A stretch of DNA of 64,000 nt from Opitutia bacterium ISCC 52 (GTDB lineage Bacteria > Verrucomicrobiota > Verrucomicrobiia > Opitutales > UBA2995), in the NCBI GenBank assembly GCA_014529675.2, contig CP076040.1, positions 744,001-808,000 of the forward strand, read 5' to 3'. A model generated the notes under the pieces. That model was not told the DNA's origin, did no database searches, and worked only from the letters and a program-made list of their open reading frames with translations. Every line of letters starts with the position of its first letter. Position 1 is the stretch's first letter. The translations under genes were made by a program, and so were the position numbers. Positions 55,210 through 64,000 of the stretch are shown here, in pieces.

Positions 55210-56490
55210 ATGTCAAAGATTGATAAACTACTGTCATCCCAGTCGTGGCAAGCCTCAGTTCATGTTGTTGAAGACTTTCTTAAAAGTAACGATAAGTTGG
55301 ATTCTTTGCTGAATCGTCATACAGGGAGCCTTGAAAGGGAGATTTCTCGCCGTGTGCAGTATTTATCGTTCGGAGTAGTGAGAAACCTTGGACGTTTGCA
55401 ATGGGCGCTTAGGTCCGTGGTGAAGAAGCCACCCAAAAAGCGCCTGCAGGCTATGCTGCTGCTTGCTATGTTTGAATGGATGGACGCGGAGGAAGCCAAG
55501 CGACCGCTCGTTGTTCATCATGCGGTGGAGCAGGCAAAGCGCAAACTTAGTAAAGCGGAAGGTAGGTTTGTGAATGCAGTCATGCGGCGGATTCCAGATC
55601 TTGGTTTGGACGCCGATGTCTCAAATAGTGTATCGGAAGACTGGAGTTCTCAATATAGCCACCCTGAGTGGATGGTGGATCGATGGATTGGCCAATTTGG
55701 GGAGCAGGCTACCCGCCGACTTCTGAATTGGAATCAATCCAACTCAAAGACGTATGCTTGGAGCCCAGTATCCAGCGCAGCGGTACCTGATGATTGGTCT
55801 GAGACGGATTGGCCGGAGTTTTACAATATTCAATCTGCAAATTGGGAGCGAGTGGGGAGTATGCTGGCTGAGGGGGACACCTATATTCAGGATCCATCTA
55901 CTTGTCTTGGCCCAGCGTTATTGAAAGGACTCAATGTTTGCAGCGTACTTGACCTATGTGCTGCGCCAGGAGGGAAGAGTATTCAGCTTCAGCGATACAT
56001 TTCAGGCCAAGAAGGGCTCCTTGTTTCGGTAGATTTGGAAGGCCCTAGATTCAATAGACTCAAAGAGAATTTGGCTAGATACCAGATGGAGGGTGTCGAA
56101 AAGATCCAGGTCGCAGCGGATATCCTGACTTTGGAGGCTAAGGATCTACCTCGACCCGAGTTCGATGCCGTCTATGTCGATGTGCCTTGTTCTAATACGG
56201 GTGTGATCCAACGCCGTCCGGATGTGAAGTGGAGGCAAGAGGAATCAGGACTGAGTGAATTGGCTGAGCTTCAGGAGTCCATGCTTCGAAAAGCAGCCGA
56301 ATTTGTAAAACTGGATGGCTTCTTGGTATATAGTACCTGCTCCTTAGATACCGCAGAGAACGAAGCTGTCATTAATAGCTTTCTAAATAGTTCCGGTTCT
56401 TCCTTCAGTCAGGAGAAGGCAGTTTCGTCGCTTCCTTGGGAATCTGGCCACGATGGTGCCGGCGCCTTTCTGTTGAAACGAATTAAATAG
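55210..56490 (+). CDS. rsmB: rRNA cytosine-C5 methyltransferase (RsmB/Sun family)
   Basis: 426 residues. NusB-like N-terminal domain (about residues 1-150), then a class I methyltransferase: SAM motif DLCAAPGGKSIQL, catalytic V-D-V-P-C-S-N-T-G and second cysteine in Y-S-T-C-S-L-D-T-A-E-N-E. Methylates 16S rRNA C967 in E. coli. Its last 8 bases overlap the convergent MFS gene. Confidence 0.92.
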   Translation: MSKIDKLLSSQSWQASVHVVEDFLKSNDKLDSLLNRHTGSLEREISRRVQYLSFGVVRNLGRLQWALRSVVKKPPKKRLQAMLLLAMFEWMDAEEAKRPLVVHHAVEQAKRKLSKAEGRFVNAVMRRIPDLGLDADVSNSVSEDWSSQYSHPEWMVDRWIGQFGEQATRRLLNWNQSNSKTYAWSPVSSAAVPDDWSETDWPEFYNIQSANWERVGSMLAEGDTYIQDPSTCLGPALLKGLNVCSVLDLCAAPGGKSIQLQRYISGQEGLLVSVDLEGPRFNRLKENLARYQMEGVEKIQVAADILTLEAKDLPRPEFDAVYVDVPCSNTGVIQRRPDVKWRQEESGLSELAELQESMLRKAAEFVKLDGFLVYSTCSLDTAENEAVINSFLNSSGSSFSQEKAVSSLPWESGHDGAGAFLLKRIK

Positions 56491-57802
56491 GGGCTTCTTC
56501 GTTATTCGTAGAGGGTAGAGCAAATGCTCTAAGTAGCGGAATCAATATGACCAGGCCTGCAAATAAGTAGGCTATGTCGGACCCAAAGTACCAATACACA
56601 CTTGCGGCGAGAATGGGGCCTATGGCTCGAGCGAGCGAGCCCGCTGACCTGAACAACCCTAGATTGGCGCCTTGTTTATCTTCGCTCGAGTATAAGGAAA
56701 CCAAGCTGGTTAGGCTTGGATTTACCAGTCCGGCTGCGAAAGCCATCAGTGTGAGCGAGAGGTAAAAGAGAAATTGAGTATCGGATTGGCTCAGAAGAAT
56801 GAATGCGATTACTCCGAAGACGAGTCCGGCTATGGCCGTTTTCTTTTCTCCAATCTTAGGAGTCATCCGTCTTACGATGCCTCCTTGGACCAGAATCAAT
56901 ATGAAACCAACATAAAGGAATATCCATCCGTTTTGTGCGGGTGAATAAAAGAAGCGTTCGGCTGCCAGGAATGTTAGAGTGAACTCCATCCCGCTAAAGG
57001 CTGTAATGAAGATTAAGTACAGCCAGTTTACCTGTCGGATGCCCGGGTGTTTGACTGAAAGTAGATCAATCACCGCGGCAAAACTGCCTTTGGCTTCACT
57101 TTTGTCTCGTTTATCCTCTTCGAGTGATTCTTCGAACCGAGCATTCAGCCAGACGTAATTTACAAGGGTAAGGATCAAGGCGACGAGTGCAGGAACAGAA
57201 AATGGATTGATGCCTAGAGATTCTAGTGCTGGAGCGAAATCGAGAATATTAACCAGTGAGAGTAGTGCCCCAATGGCTGGACCTATAATAAACCCAAGTC
57301 CAAAAGTAACACCTACGAGTGCCATGCCTTTGGAGCGATTTTCCTTCGTCGTCATGTCGGCTACGGCGGCAGTTGCGACCGAGATATTTCCAGCCATAAC
57401 TCCCCCGAGAAGTCTGCCGAGGATCAATAGCTCAAAGGAACCACTGAAAAACCAGACCAGATAGCTGAGCGCCGTACCTAGAATGGTGATCTTTAGTACC
57501 GATTTTCTTCCTATGCGGTCGGAACGGCTACCCCATACAGGAGAGAAAACAAATTGCATGATAGAATAGAGGCTTCCCAAGATTCCTCCAAAAAGAACGG
57601 CAGTTTTGAAATTATCACCACCTGTGAGGTTGGAAAGGATGGGTACCGCCCAGCCGAGAATTCCAGTGTCACCGCTCGCGTCGAAATAGAATTCCAGCAT
57701 TCCTGGGAAGAGAGGAAATATGATCGAGAATCCGACCAAATCCAGAAAGAGGGTGAGCAGGATGGCTCCCAGGTTTTTCTTGTTGGATGGCGATTGAGAC
57801 AT
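56483..57802 (-). CDS. MFS transporter
   Basis: 439 residues, twelve membrane segments. Tet-type loop 2-3 motif G-S-R-S-D-R-I-G-R-K near residue 93 and the S-L-V-S-L-Y end-region match drug:proton antiporters or similar. Substrate not deducible; DHA1 group likely. Converges with rsmB with 8 bases overlapping and is divergent from the DUF2085 gene. Confidence 0.9.
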   Translation of the reverse strand: MSQSPSNKKNLGAILLTLFLDLVGFSIIFPLFPGMLEFYFDASGDTGILGWAVPILSNLTGGDNFKTAVLFGGILGSLYSIMQFVFSPVWGSRSDRIGRKSVLKITILGTALSYLVWFFSGSFELLILGRLLGGVMAGNISVATAAVADMTTKENRSKGMALVGVTFGLGFIIGPAIGALLSLVNILDFAPALESLGINPFSVPALVALILTLVNYVWLNARFEESLEEDKRDKSEAKGSFAAVIDLLSVKHPGIRQVNWLYLIFITAFSGMEFTLTFLAAERFFYSPAQNGWIFLYVGFILILVQGGIVRRMTPKIGEKKTAIAGLVFGVIAFILLSQSDTQFLFYLSLTLMAFAAGLVNPSLTSLVSLYSSEDKQGANLGLFRSAGSLARAIGPILAASVYWYFGSDIAYLFAGLVILIPLLRAFALPSTNNEEAPI

Positions 57803-57900
57803 GAAGGCGCTAACGTAGTCTATTCATTGTCTCCGGTACGGATTCGTATTCGGAACATATGAATACCTGAGGCTAAAGTCATTTTTGGTGACCTTGTCCA

Positions 57901-58494
57901 ATGGAAAATCAGTATCTGGCTTTCTTAGTGGGTTTTCCTGCGCCAAAGTTGATTCCAGGAAGGGTTTTGTCGTTGCAGTTGCTCAAGGCTCTTAAAAAGA
58001 TTCCCGCCATGCAAAGCAATCGAAGTAGATGGATCGGGTTTGCCATCAGTGGCTGCTTTCTAGGCCTCATTGCTTTCAGTATTTACATTGCTGTTGCGGG
58101 TCCTACATCGCTTGGCGGTTTTTTCAGCTCCGTGTGTCACCAATGGGCGGATCGCTGTTACCATATCCATGGTGTGCCATTACCAGTTTGTGTGCGCTGT
58201 ATATGGATCTACTTCGGCCTAGCCTTGGGGCATACGCTATTTATTTTCTGGAATTCAGGTACTAAAAGAATAACGCGCGTGCTTATCGGTGTAATAGGAC
58301 TGATGTTCCTCGATGTAGTGCTCGAATTTATAGGGTTTTACAGCAATTGGTTTTGGTCACGTTCGATAACAGGCTTTTTGTTTGGATTGTCCGTATCCTA
58401 TTTTACGCTACTCGGATTGCAGGAGCTTTATTTCAACTTCACTAACTCAAATACTCATGACAGATCAAAATCATTTACCTACCGATCCGGTTGA
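57901..58494 (+). CDS. DUF2085 membrane protein
   Basis: 197 residues from ATG 57901; ATG 58009 (161 residues) is as plausible, since the first 36 residues do not look like family sequence. DUF2085 hallmark: C-H-Q-W-A-D-R-C-Y then P-V-C-V-R-C-I-W-I-Y-F-G with four conserved cysteines; four membrane segments. Function unknown. The next gene starts inside its 3' end (38-base overlap). Confidence 0.8.
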   Translation: MENQYLAFLVGFPAPKLIPGRVLSLQLLKALKKIPAMQSNRSRWIGFAISGCFLGLIAFSIYIAVAGPTSLGGFFSSVCHQWADRCYHIHGVPLPVCVRCIWIYFGLALGHTLFIFWNSGTKRITRVLIGVIGLMFLDVVLEFIGFYSNWFWSRSITGFLFGLSVSYFTLLGLQELYFNFTNSNTHDRSKSFTYRSG

Positions 58495-59002
58495 AAAACC
58501 GGATGACTTCCAGGCGATGCTTATCGGAGGTGGTCTGGTCTTTGTTCTATCCATTATACCTTTTGTTAATTTTCTTGGGTGTTGTCTGATCATTCAAATC
58601 TTGGGCTCACTGTTGGCGATTCACGTATACACCAACAAATACAAGCTCACACTTTCTCCTGGAAAGGGCATTATGCTCGGAATTCTCACCTGTTTGTTGG
58701 GTGGAATCGCTGCATTTGTTCTGACGATGATTTTGCAAAAGCTGGGTCTAGACTTTAGCCAGCAGTTTATGCAGGAGCAGATGATTAAGATGGCAGAAAA
58801 TTTCGGAGGACCGGAAGCCGCTGAGCAAGTTCGAGAGCAAATCGAACGGCAAAATATTGAAGGCGTAGGTGTCGTTCAGATTGTAATTGGTTTGGTGATT
58901 AGCGTGATCTTCAACTCAGTTGGTGGCCTCATCGGTGGAGCCATTGGAGCGGCTGTCTTTAAGCGTGCACCGGAGGCAGTCCCACCTGCTCCCGCAGAAT
59001 AA
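58457..59002 (+). CDS. Hypothetical membrane protein
   Basis: 181 residues from ATG 58457 (an earlier in-frame start at 58382 would sit inside the upstream gene). Three to four membrane segments (IGGGLVFVLSIIPFVNFLG; LGILTCLLGGIAAFVLTMI; VIGLVISVIFNSVGGLIGG) with glycine-rich, acidic loops and a proline-rich tail. No family recognised; it may act with the DUF2085 protein because they overlap. Confidence 0.75.
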   Translation: MTDQNHLPTDPVEKPDDFQAMLIGGGLVFVLSIIPFVNFLGCCLIIQILGSLLAIHVYTNKYKLTLSPGKGIMLGILTCLLGGIAAFVLTMILQKLGLDFSQQFMQEQMIKMAENFGGPEAAEQVREQIERQNIEGVGVVQIVIGLVISVIFNSVGGLIGGAIGAAVFKRAPEAVPPAPAE

Positions 59003-59018
59003 TCTAATATCCATTTTC

Positions 59019-59049
59019 AAAGGCGGGTTCCAAGGAGCCCGCCTTTTTT
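59019..59049 (+). terminator. Rho-independent terminator
   Basis: Stem AAAGGCGGG...CCCGCCTTT with inner pairs and six T, 17 bases after the membrane-protein stop. It abuts the end of coaD and may serve both strands weakly. Confidence 0.88.
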
Positions 59050-59545
59050 AGCACTCGTTTGCTTTGAGTTTTGGATAGTGTTCTTTGAGGGCCTCGTAAA
59101 CGTTGGGAGGGACAAATTTGGAGATGTCTCCTCCATAGGTGGCTACTTGTTTGATGAGCGTGGAACTGATGAAGGTATAAGCTTCGTTGGGCATTAAGAA
59201 TAGAGTCTCAATGGATTCATCCAGATTCCTGTTCATTTGAGCCATCTGCAATTCATACTCAAAGTCAGATACGGCTCGCAATCCTCTGATCAATGCCACC
59301 GCCCCAATCTGTTTTGCAAAATCAACTACGAGTCCATCGAATCTTTGGATCTCAATGTTGGGTAAATCCTTGAGATTATCCTCAACCAATTTCGCACGTA
59401 AATCCAACGACAAGGTCGGGCGCTTTGAAACATTGTGCGCAACACCGATGATTACCCGGTCAAAAATAAGACTGGCTCGATTAAGAACATCCAAGTGTCC
59501 CAGAGTGATCGGATCGAAGGTTCCCGGATAAAGAGCTGTGCGCAT
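59048..59545 (-). CDS. coaD: Phosphopantetheine adenylyltransferase
   Basis: 165 residues, typical. Nucleotidyltransferase motif [16 protein letters not shown] at the start (T/H-x-G-H), [12 protein letters not shown], and [13 protein letters not shown]. Transfers AMP to 4'-phosphopantetheine in CoA synthesis. Stands alone between a plus-strand terminator and the pgsA promoter region. Confidence 0.96.
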   Translation of the reverse strand: MRTALYPGTFDPITLGHLDVLNRASLIFDRVIIGVAHNVSKRPTLSLDLRAKLVEDNLKDLPNIEIQRFDGLVVDFAKQIGAVALIRGLRAVSDFEYELQMAQMNRNLDESIETLFLMPNEAYTFISSTLIKQVATYGGDISKFVPPNVYEALKEHYPKLKANEC

Positions 59546-59665
59546 GGTGAACTATTAATGACAAAGATGTTACAAGAGGCAAGATTGCTAACTTTGATGA
59601 TTGCAAGCCAAACTTAAACTTCAGAATGATTGTAGTTTCAGAATTCTTCGTTCTACGAGCTGTCC

Positions 59666-60277
59666 ATGAACCTACCAAACCTACTGACTCTATCCAGAGT
59701 TCCGTTCCTGTTCCTGATCGCTGCTCTGATGTACATGAACTTCCGGTTTGCTGACTCGCTTGCCTTTATTATATTTGTCATTGCGGGACTCACCGACTGG
59801 CTCGACGGAAAAATCGCTCGAGAGATGGGCATCATATCGGTCTTCGGGCAACTCATGGATGCGTTGACAGATAAGATCCTGACAGTCGGCCTCTTTGTAG
59901 TGTTTGTAGGACTGGATATCCTTCAGGACTGGATGGTATTTGGTGTATTACTAATTCTGAGTCGTGAGTTTCTCATCACGGGGCTTCGCCTCGTAGCTGC
60001 CGCTAAGAATGTAGTGCTGCCAGCCGAAAAAGCAGGAAAGCTAAAAACCGTTTTTCAGATCTGTGCTATTGGAGGATTGATCGTAGCGCGAAGTGTGGAG
60101 TTCGATTGGAACCCTTACTTGAGTGCAAACCTCGATGGGGTGGTCGACTTGTTTTACTATGGCGGTCTGGTGTTATTCACGATCGCCGCGCTGATGACGG
60201 TGTATTCGGGGTCCTTTTACATGATCAAGTATTGGAAATTGTTTTTCGGAACCGGTGAGTCTGATTTAGAATCATGA
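59666..60277 (+). CDS. pgsA: CDP-diacylglycerol-glycerol-3-phosphate 3-phosphatidyltransferase
   Basis: 203 residues, integral membrane. CDP-alcohol phosphotransferase motif is intact: D-W-L-D-G-K-I-A-R-E-M-G-I-I-S-V-F-G-Q-L-M-D...D (DGx2ARx8Gx3Dx3D). Forms phosphatidylglycerophosphate. Followed by pgpA with an ATGA overlap, giving both steps to phosphatidylglycerol in one operon. Confidence 0.95.
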   Translation: MNLPNLLTLSRVPFLFLIAALMYMNFRFADSLAFIIFVIAGLTDWLDGKIAREMGIISVFGQLMDALTDKILTVGLFVVFVGLDILQDWMVFGVLLILSREFLITGLRLVAAAKNVVLPAEKAGKLKTVFQICAIGGLIVARSVEFDWNPYLSANLDGVVDLFYYGGLVLFTIAALMTVYSGSFYMIKYWKLFFGTGESDLES

Positions 60278-60807
60278 AGCAGCATTTGTGGGTAAAGCTA
60301 CTGCCCGATTTTGTCGTGGTAGGTCTTGCAACTCTAGGGCCGATTGGGAATTTGAAACCGGCTCCTGGAACCTGGGGGAGTTTGGCTGGTATTATTTGGT
60401 TTTCAGTAGCCTTCTGGAATCTAAACTATGTGGCCACCTTGCTGTTCACCTTCCTGTCCCTGTATTTAGCGGTGCAGATATGTTGGGAGGCGGAAGTTCG
60501 ACTGCAATTGCGGGATCCTGGCAAAATCGTGCTCGATGAGTTTGTCGCCATCCCCATTTGCTTTGTAGGACTACAACCGTTGCTTCATTCGGGTATTGGC
60601 TGGCTGGTTCTGCTCGTCGGTTTCTTGTTGTTCCGACTGTTTGATATATTGAAACCATTGGGCATTAAGAAGCTGCAGGATTATCCAGGTGGTGTGGGCG
60701 TTGTTCTTGACGATGTGGCGGCTGGCTTTGCCACCTGTATCAGCTTATTCCTATTAGCGTTTGTAGCTGATTACCTGGGATACCTCGGAAAATACGTTAC
60801 TCTCTAA
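60274..60807 (+). CDS. pgpA: Phosphatidylglycerophosphatase A
   Basis: 177 residues, PgpA family: G-N-L-K-P-A-P-G-T-W-G-S-L near residue 27, D-E-F-V-A-I-P in the middle and GGVGVVLDDVAAG near the end, with several membrane segments. Dephosphorylates the pgsA product to phosphatidylglycerol. Start overlaps the pgsA stop by four bases. Confidence 0.94.
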   Translation: MKQHLWVKLLPDFVVVGLATLGPIGNLKPAPGTWGSLAGIIWFSVAFWNLNYVATLLFTFLSLYLAVQICWEAEVRLQLRDPGKIVLDEFVAIPICFVGLQPLLHSGIGWLVLLVGFLLFRLFDILKPLGIKKLQDYPGGVGVVLDDVAAGFATCISLFLLAFVADYLGYLGKYVTL

Positions 60808-60876
60808 ATGAAAGGGGCTCTTTCGTCTTTGAAGAAACCCTTGCCCTGAGGCTTTGAGCAGCTATCAATGACGATC

Positions 60877-61314
60877 ATGAAAACAATCGCCATCATCAAT
60901 GGTCCCAATCTAAACCGGCTCGGTACACGTGAGCCGGAAGTATATGGATCGGCCACATTGAAGGACCTGGAAGAACGCCTCAACGGCGAGGCAAAAGAGT
61001 TGGGTGTGGCGATTGAATTCCATCAGTCCAATCATGAAGGGGCTTTGGTCGATCTGTTTGGAGACCTGGCTGATCGTGGTTTAAATGGAGCCGTTTTAAA
61101 TGGTGCTGCCTATACCCATACGAGTGTTGCCATGCGTGATGCTATTTCTGCTTCTGGCCTGGATGTGATCGAGGTACACATCTCTAATATATATAGTAGA
61201 GAAGAATTCAGAAAACACTCCTACACTGCACCGGTTTGTAAAGGGGTGATTACTGGCCTGGGTTTCAACGGGTACTCCTATGCACTTAAGCAGTTGAGTG
61301 AAGCTGCTCCGTAA
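60877..61314 (+). CDS. aroQ: 3-dehydroquinate dehydratase, type II
   Basis: 145 residues from ATG 60877 (ATG 60868 adds three residues). NGPNLNRLG at the start with the loop tyrosine region, NHEGALVD, N-G-A-A-Y-T-H-T-S, E-V-H-I-S-N-I-Y-S-R-E (catalytic His) and the K-G-V-I-T-G-L-G end. Shikimate pathway. NGAAYTHTS differs slightly from the usual N-P-G/A-A-Y-T-H-T-S but catalytic residues remain. Confidence 0.95.
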   Translation: MKTIAIINGPNLNRLGTREPEVYGSATLKDLEERLNGEAKELGVAIEFHQSNHEGALVDLFGDLADRGLNGAVLNGAAYTHTSVAMRDAISASGLDVIEVHISNIYSREEFRKHSYTAPVCKGVITGLGFNGYSYALKQLSEAAP

Positions 61315-61355
61315 TTCGTTTTTGAATACTTCTACGAATAGAGCTCTAATTCCGA

Positions 61356-62111
61356 TTAAATCGGGCAATCCGTTGGGATGAACTCCCAGTCCAGGTCAAA
61401 GTTTTTAGCTACTTCACTGGCAAGCGCTGAAACACCAAAGGTTTCTGTGGCGTAGTGTCCGCAAAGGTAAAGGTTGAGCCCCGCCTCCTCGGCCTGGTTA
61501 AAATGGCTCTGCTTCAGTTCCCCGGTGATCAGGGTGTCCACTCCTGCAGCTTTTAATTCACCGACGGCACTGGCACCACTGCCGGTTAGAACTGCTAATT
61601 TTTGTGGCTGCTCACTACCTTTTTCAATGGAGGTGATCCCTTCGGGAAAGAGTCCATTCAAGCGTGATCTTAAATCTGCACGGGCGATACCACCCTCAGC
61701 GATCAGGCCGATTGGATTCCCTTCGTGCTCAAGAAACCACTCCGACTGCTTTAACCCCAGCTTTTCTGCCAGTATGGCGTTGTTACCGATCTCCTGATGG
61801 CAATCGAGGGGCAAATGAGCTCCATAAACGGCCAGGTTATTTTCAATGCAGAGCTTATACTTTTCGTAGCGTATGCCCATAATGGGATACGCTGGGTCCC
61901 AGAAGAGGCCATGGTGAACAATGAGGAAGTCTACACCTGCTTCCACTGCTTTTTGGAAAGGAACCAGGCCAGCATCTACCGCAGCTCCAATTTTCTTAAC
62001 GGATCCGTTATTTTCTACCTGCAATCCGTTCTCTGCGCCGGGAAAGTCTGCGATTTGATTTGTGTGAATACGGTTCTCACAAAAATCCAAGATATCATTT
62101 AGGGAAGCCAC
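61356..62111 (-). CDS. Nif3-like dinuclear metal-centre protein (YqfO/YbgI family)
   Basis: 251 residues: F-P-G-A-E-N-G-L-Q-V near residue 25, HHGLFWDP near residue 65 (metal histidines), Y-G-A-H-L-P-L-D-C and C-G-H-Y-A-T-E near residue 220. Hexameric ring, possible GTP cyclohydrolase-like activity; real role unknown. Convergent with aroQ (41-base gap). Confidence 0.92.
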   Translation of the reverse strand: MASLNDILDFCENRIHTNQIADFPGAENGLQVENNGSVKKIGAAVDAGLVPFQKAVEAGVDFLIVHHGLFWDPAYPIMGIRYEKYKLCIENNLAVYGAHLPLDCHQEIGNNAILAEKLGLKQSEWFLEHEGNPIGLIAEGGIARADLRSRLNGLFPEGITSIEKGSEQPQKLAVLTGSGASAVGELKAAGVDTLITGELKQSHFNQAEEAGLNLYLCGHYATETFGVSALASEVAKNFDLDWEFIPTDCPI

Positions 62112-62240
62112 CCGAGCAGTCTTTCCTGAGCATTTTCAAAGTCAAACCGGAACCTTAAGATGGGATGAGCAGACTAAGCTTGTAGCGCTACGAGCTGATT
62201 GTGGCTTTACAAGCGAGTGTTTCGAAGCATGTCTTAAGGG

Positions 62241-63656
62241 GTGTCTAAGCAGTTTTATATTCCAGGGAAGTTGAAGGTGGTGAGTGCACTTTTCTGGTTT
62301 CTTTGTGTTTTGGGCCCACTTTCCCTTGGAGGTGCTGAGAATCCGCCCTTCCTTCTCGCATATACCCAGGTAAGAAAACCCACTCGTTTAGTCCCTCAAG
62401 CTGAAGTCTCTTTGCCTCAGGAATTTTCGAAGTATCCATTTTCTGTTTACCACGTATTCAGCTCCCATAGCTCCACCAGTTTGGAATCAGTAGTTGTAGT
62501 TCCCAAAGATGCGTCGGGTGTATGGACGTCACTTGCTAACAAGCGATCTTGTGTGTCTGTGGAATCGGAGCTTTTCGTGCTCTTTATTAAGGAGGGAAGT
62601 GATCTACTCGAATCCACCGCGCTCCATTCTCGGATTGCCGAACATCTGCGTTTTTCTCCTTCCTCTATCGCTTCAGGCGGGCTGATGAGTGACTGGGAGC
62701 CCTTTCTAACTTATGCTCAAAACTCCGCCGACTTGAAGCAGGCAGTCCTGGAGGCAGTTCTACCTCTGAATGAAAACCTAGTAACGGAGTTTGGAGAATT
62801 CAGTCATTGGTTGCTCGAAGAGCTATCGAATATTCAAGCCTTGGTTTGGGAAGTGGATCCGACCCAGAAGGCAGGTTCTTTCGCCGTCTCAATAACCGCC
62901 AAACAAGGCAGTCGCCTGAGTCGTCTCTTCACGTTGGCCACAGGTGCTCCATCCAACGTATTTGGATTTGTACCAAAGGATACCTCCAAGCTAAATCTGG
63001 GATCCCTTAACAGCATAAACGCGAATAATTACTTCAACCATTTCTTTAAAGGCGCGAAGGGGCTGGAGAGTGAGTCTTATTCCGCCATAAGAAACAAATT
63101 AAATGCCCTCGATGCTGGCATATTTGACCGATGGGATGGAAGCTGGGCGTTGTGGCATCTAAATGGCGGTGATGAGCGTATATTGCTGCTGGGCGGTGGG
63201 TTTCAGGCGCCGGATCTTAGTGAGTTATTTGACGTATTGGCCGAAGTTTCGTTTTCAGGATTGTCCGGTCAGCTGAATCTTGATGAACAAAACTCTGTTG
63301 TTGGATTTACCCGAGTTCGAAGTCTTGAGTGGGTCGATGAAGGCGAGGAAACCTTGTTAGGTCGTTTGCTTCCTGAACCCATATATATGGGTGTCGCAAA
63401 CGGTTTCGTCGCCATTTCCGAAAGTGATACGGCATTGATGGAGCTGGTTTTTGCCTTAAACTCCAGGAGACCTCTAAAGGAGTCTGCATTGAAATTGCTT
63501 GAAGAAGAAAAGAACCAATCGGTGCTGCATTATGTGGATGATCAATTGGTTCAGTCTCTAGCCTTGAGAAACGGTCGACTTGTTTTGAGGACGCCAACGC
63601 CACCGAGTTGGTTCTATTCGTATTTTGCAAGAATGACTAAGAATCTTTCTGATTAG
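62241..63656 (+). CDS. Hypothetical exported protein
   Basis: 471 residues from GTG 62241. Signal-like segment (KVVSALFWFLCVLGPLSLGGA, residues 12-32) with no membrane segment afterwards, so exported or periplasmic. Mixed alpha/beta content, no recognised domain, few cysteines. A related-looking gene of unknown type starts 82 bases later on the same strand. Confidence 0.72.
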   Translation: MSKQFYIPGKLKVVSALFWFLCVLGPLSLGGAENPPFLLAYTQVRKPTRLVPQAEVSLPQEFSKYPFSVYHVFSSHSSTSLESVVVVPKDASGVWTSLANKRSCVSVESELFVLFIKEGSDLLESTALHSRIAEHLRFSPSSIASGGLMSDWEPFLTYAQNSADLKQAVLEAVLPLNENLVTEFGEFSHWLLEELSNIQALVWEVDPTQKAGSFAVSITAKQGSRLSRLFTLATGAPSNVFGFVPKDTSKLNLGSLNSINANNYFNHFFKGAKGLESESYSAIRNKLNALDAGIFDRWDGSWALWHLNGGDERILLLGGGFQAPDLSELFDVLAEVSFSGLSGQLNLDEQNSVVGFTRVRSLEWVDEGEETLLGRLLPEPIYMGVANGFVAISESDTALMELVFALNSRRPLKESALKLLEEEKNQSVLHYVDDQLVQSLALRNGRLVLRTPTPPSWFYSYFARMTKNLSD

Positions 63657-63738
63657 TCCGTTTGCTTTAAAAAGCAGAGCCTCCAATTATTGAAGAATCC
63701 GGCTTGCTGGAAATACCGTATACAACTACCTTATATCT

Positions 63739-64000
63739 ATGGACGAATCGCACTTTGAGGATACCGGAGCACGAGTTTTTAGATACTCGTTTTTCGCCTT
63801 TCTGTCGTTGGTCACTTCTGTAGGTATATGGAAGAAAGACGAGATCCTAAACTACTTTTCATTTCGTGAGCATGGGGAGTCGCGAATCGTTATCTACGGA
63901 CTTTCCGGCACGAGCGTAAATATCCTGGATGAGAAGCGAAACAAACGTGAGCTGGGTTTAATAGGAAGAGATGGAAAGTTTACGTTGGTTGAACAGGGTG
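63739..64000 (+). CDS. Hypothetical protein, 3' end outside window
   Basis: Open frame from ATG 63739 to the window end (87 codons, no stop). Begins MDESHFEDTGARVFRYSFFAF, with a hydrophobic stretch S-F-F-A-F-L-S-L-V-T-S-V-G-I near residue 17 and then charged sequence; not recognised. The frame and composition resemble the preceding gene, so an operon is likely. Confidence 0.55.
   Translation, partial: MDESHFEDTGARVFRYSFFAFLSLVTSVGIWKKDEILNYFSFREHGESRIVIYGLSGTSVNILDEKRNKRELGLIGRDGKFTLVEQG

Noticed and set aside
57846-57866. GTATTC/GAATAC inverted repeat in the MFS-DUF2085 divergent gap
   Set aside because: Six-bp arms with nine-base spacer are expected by chance at this frequency.
59620-59644. 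Direct repeat TTCAGAAT with 17-base period upstream of pgsA
   Set aside because: Only two short copies and no symmetry; insufficient support.

Overview
The window reads as a chromosome segment from a Gram-negative member of the PVC superphylum, most likely a free-living Verrucomicrobiota of the Opitutae type. This is inferred from gene content, not from a marker-gene search. The main pointers are a DUF1592-type cytochrome protein next to a DUF1552 protein (typical of Planctomycetes and Verrucomicrobia), a metal-transport permease fused to a DtxR/MntR repressor and a very long GreA (both known from Chlamydia), and WaaA, which implies an LPS outer membrane. Most start codons checked lack a clear Shine-Dalgarno sequence. 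No insertion sequence, phage, CRISPR array or rRNA was seen, so the region looks like core chromosome.

Layout. 1-2.3 kb: a ClC channel whose CBS domains are cut off by an in-frame TGA, then a frameshifted radC. 2.4-8.4 kb (minus strand): parA, rnc, mfd and a SurA-like foldase, ending in a strong terminator. 8.6 kb: tRNA-Cys. 8.7-12.5 kb (minus): a conserved small protein, waaA, a DASS carboxylate transporter and a receiver-like protein without its phospho-aspartate. 12.6-16.1 kb: small genes (phosphoesterase, DUF3016, PatB-type C-S lyase, SlyX, two orphans). 16.1-17 kb: an HTH plus metallo-beta-lactamase fusion. 17-21.8 kb: a metal ABC importer with a permease-repressor fusion and two matching palindromic operators. 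21.9-31.4 kb: ilvB, ymdB-like, accA, an ECF sigma/anti-sigma pair, a DUF1573-rhodanese-MauE set and acs. 31.6 kb: tRNA-Thr. 31.8-35.4 kb: a hisI variant, a Lon-N protein, a Cdd1 protein and groES-groEL. 35.5-39 kb: SDR, two conserved proteins, a nonsense-interrupted glycosyltransferase and a cupin. 39.3-46.3 kb: a cytochrome-TPR protein and an oversized pyruvate:ferredoxin oxidoreductase. 46.6-52.1 kb: ankyrin, DUF1552 and DUF1592 genes. 52.3-64 kb: ArsR-methyltransferase, long GreA, rsmB, MFS, DUF2085, coaD, pgsA-pgpA, aroQ, a Nif3-like gene and two unrecognised genes, the last cut by the window end.

How the genes fit together. The metal importer is the clearest system: a binding protein, an ATPase, a permease carrying a repressor-like domain and a second permease. 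Its two transcription units start at promoters with the same geometry relative to the same 18-bp palindrome, so the fused repressor domain is the obvious candidate regulator. A second group (DUF1573, rhodanese, MauE-like protein, ECF sigma, anti-sigma) looks like an envelope redox or sulfur module with its own regulator. Central metabolism is represented by acs, the pyruvate oxidoreductase, accA and ilvB.

Odd feature. Three genes carry single small lesions (in-frame TGA in the ClC gene, -1 frame break in radC, in-frame TAA in the glycosyltransferase), and a fourth is suspected (the gene before waaA). They could be real decay, recoding or consensus errors; the sequence alone cannot decide.
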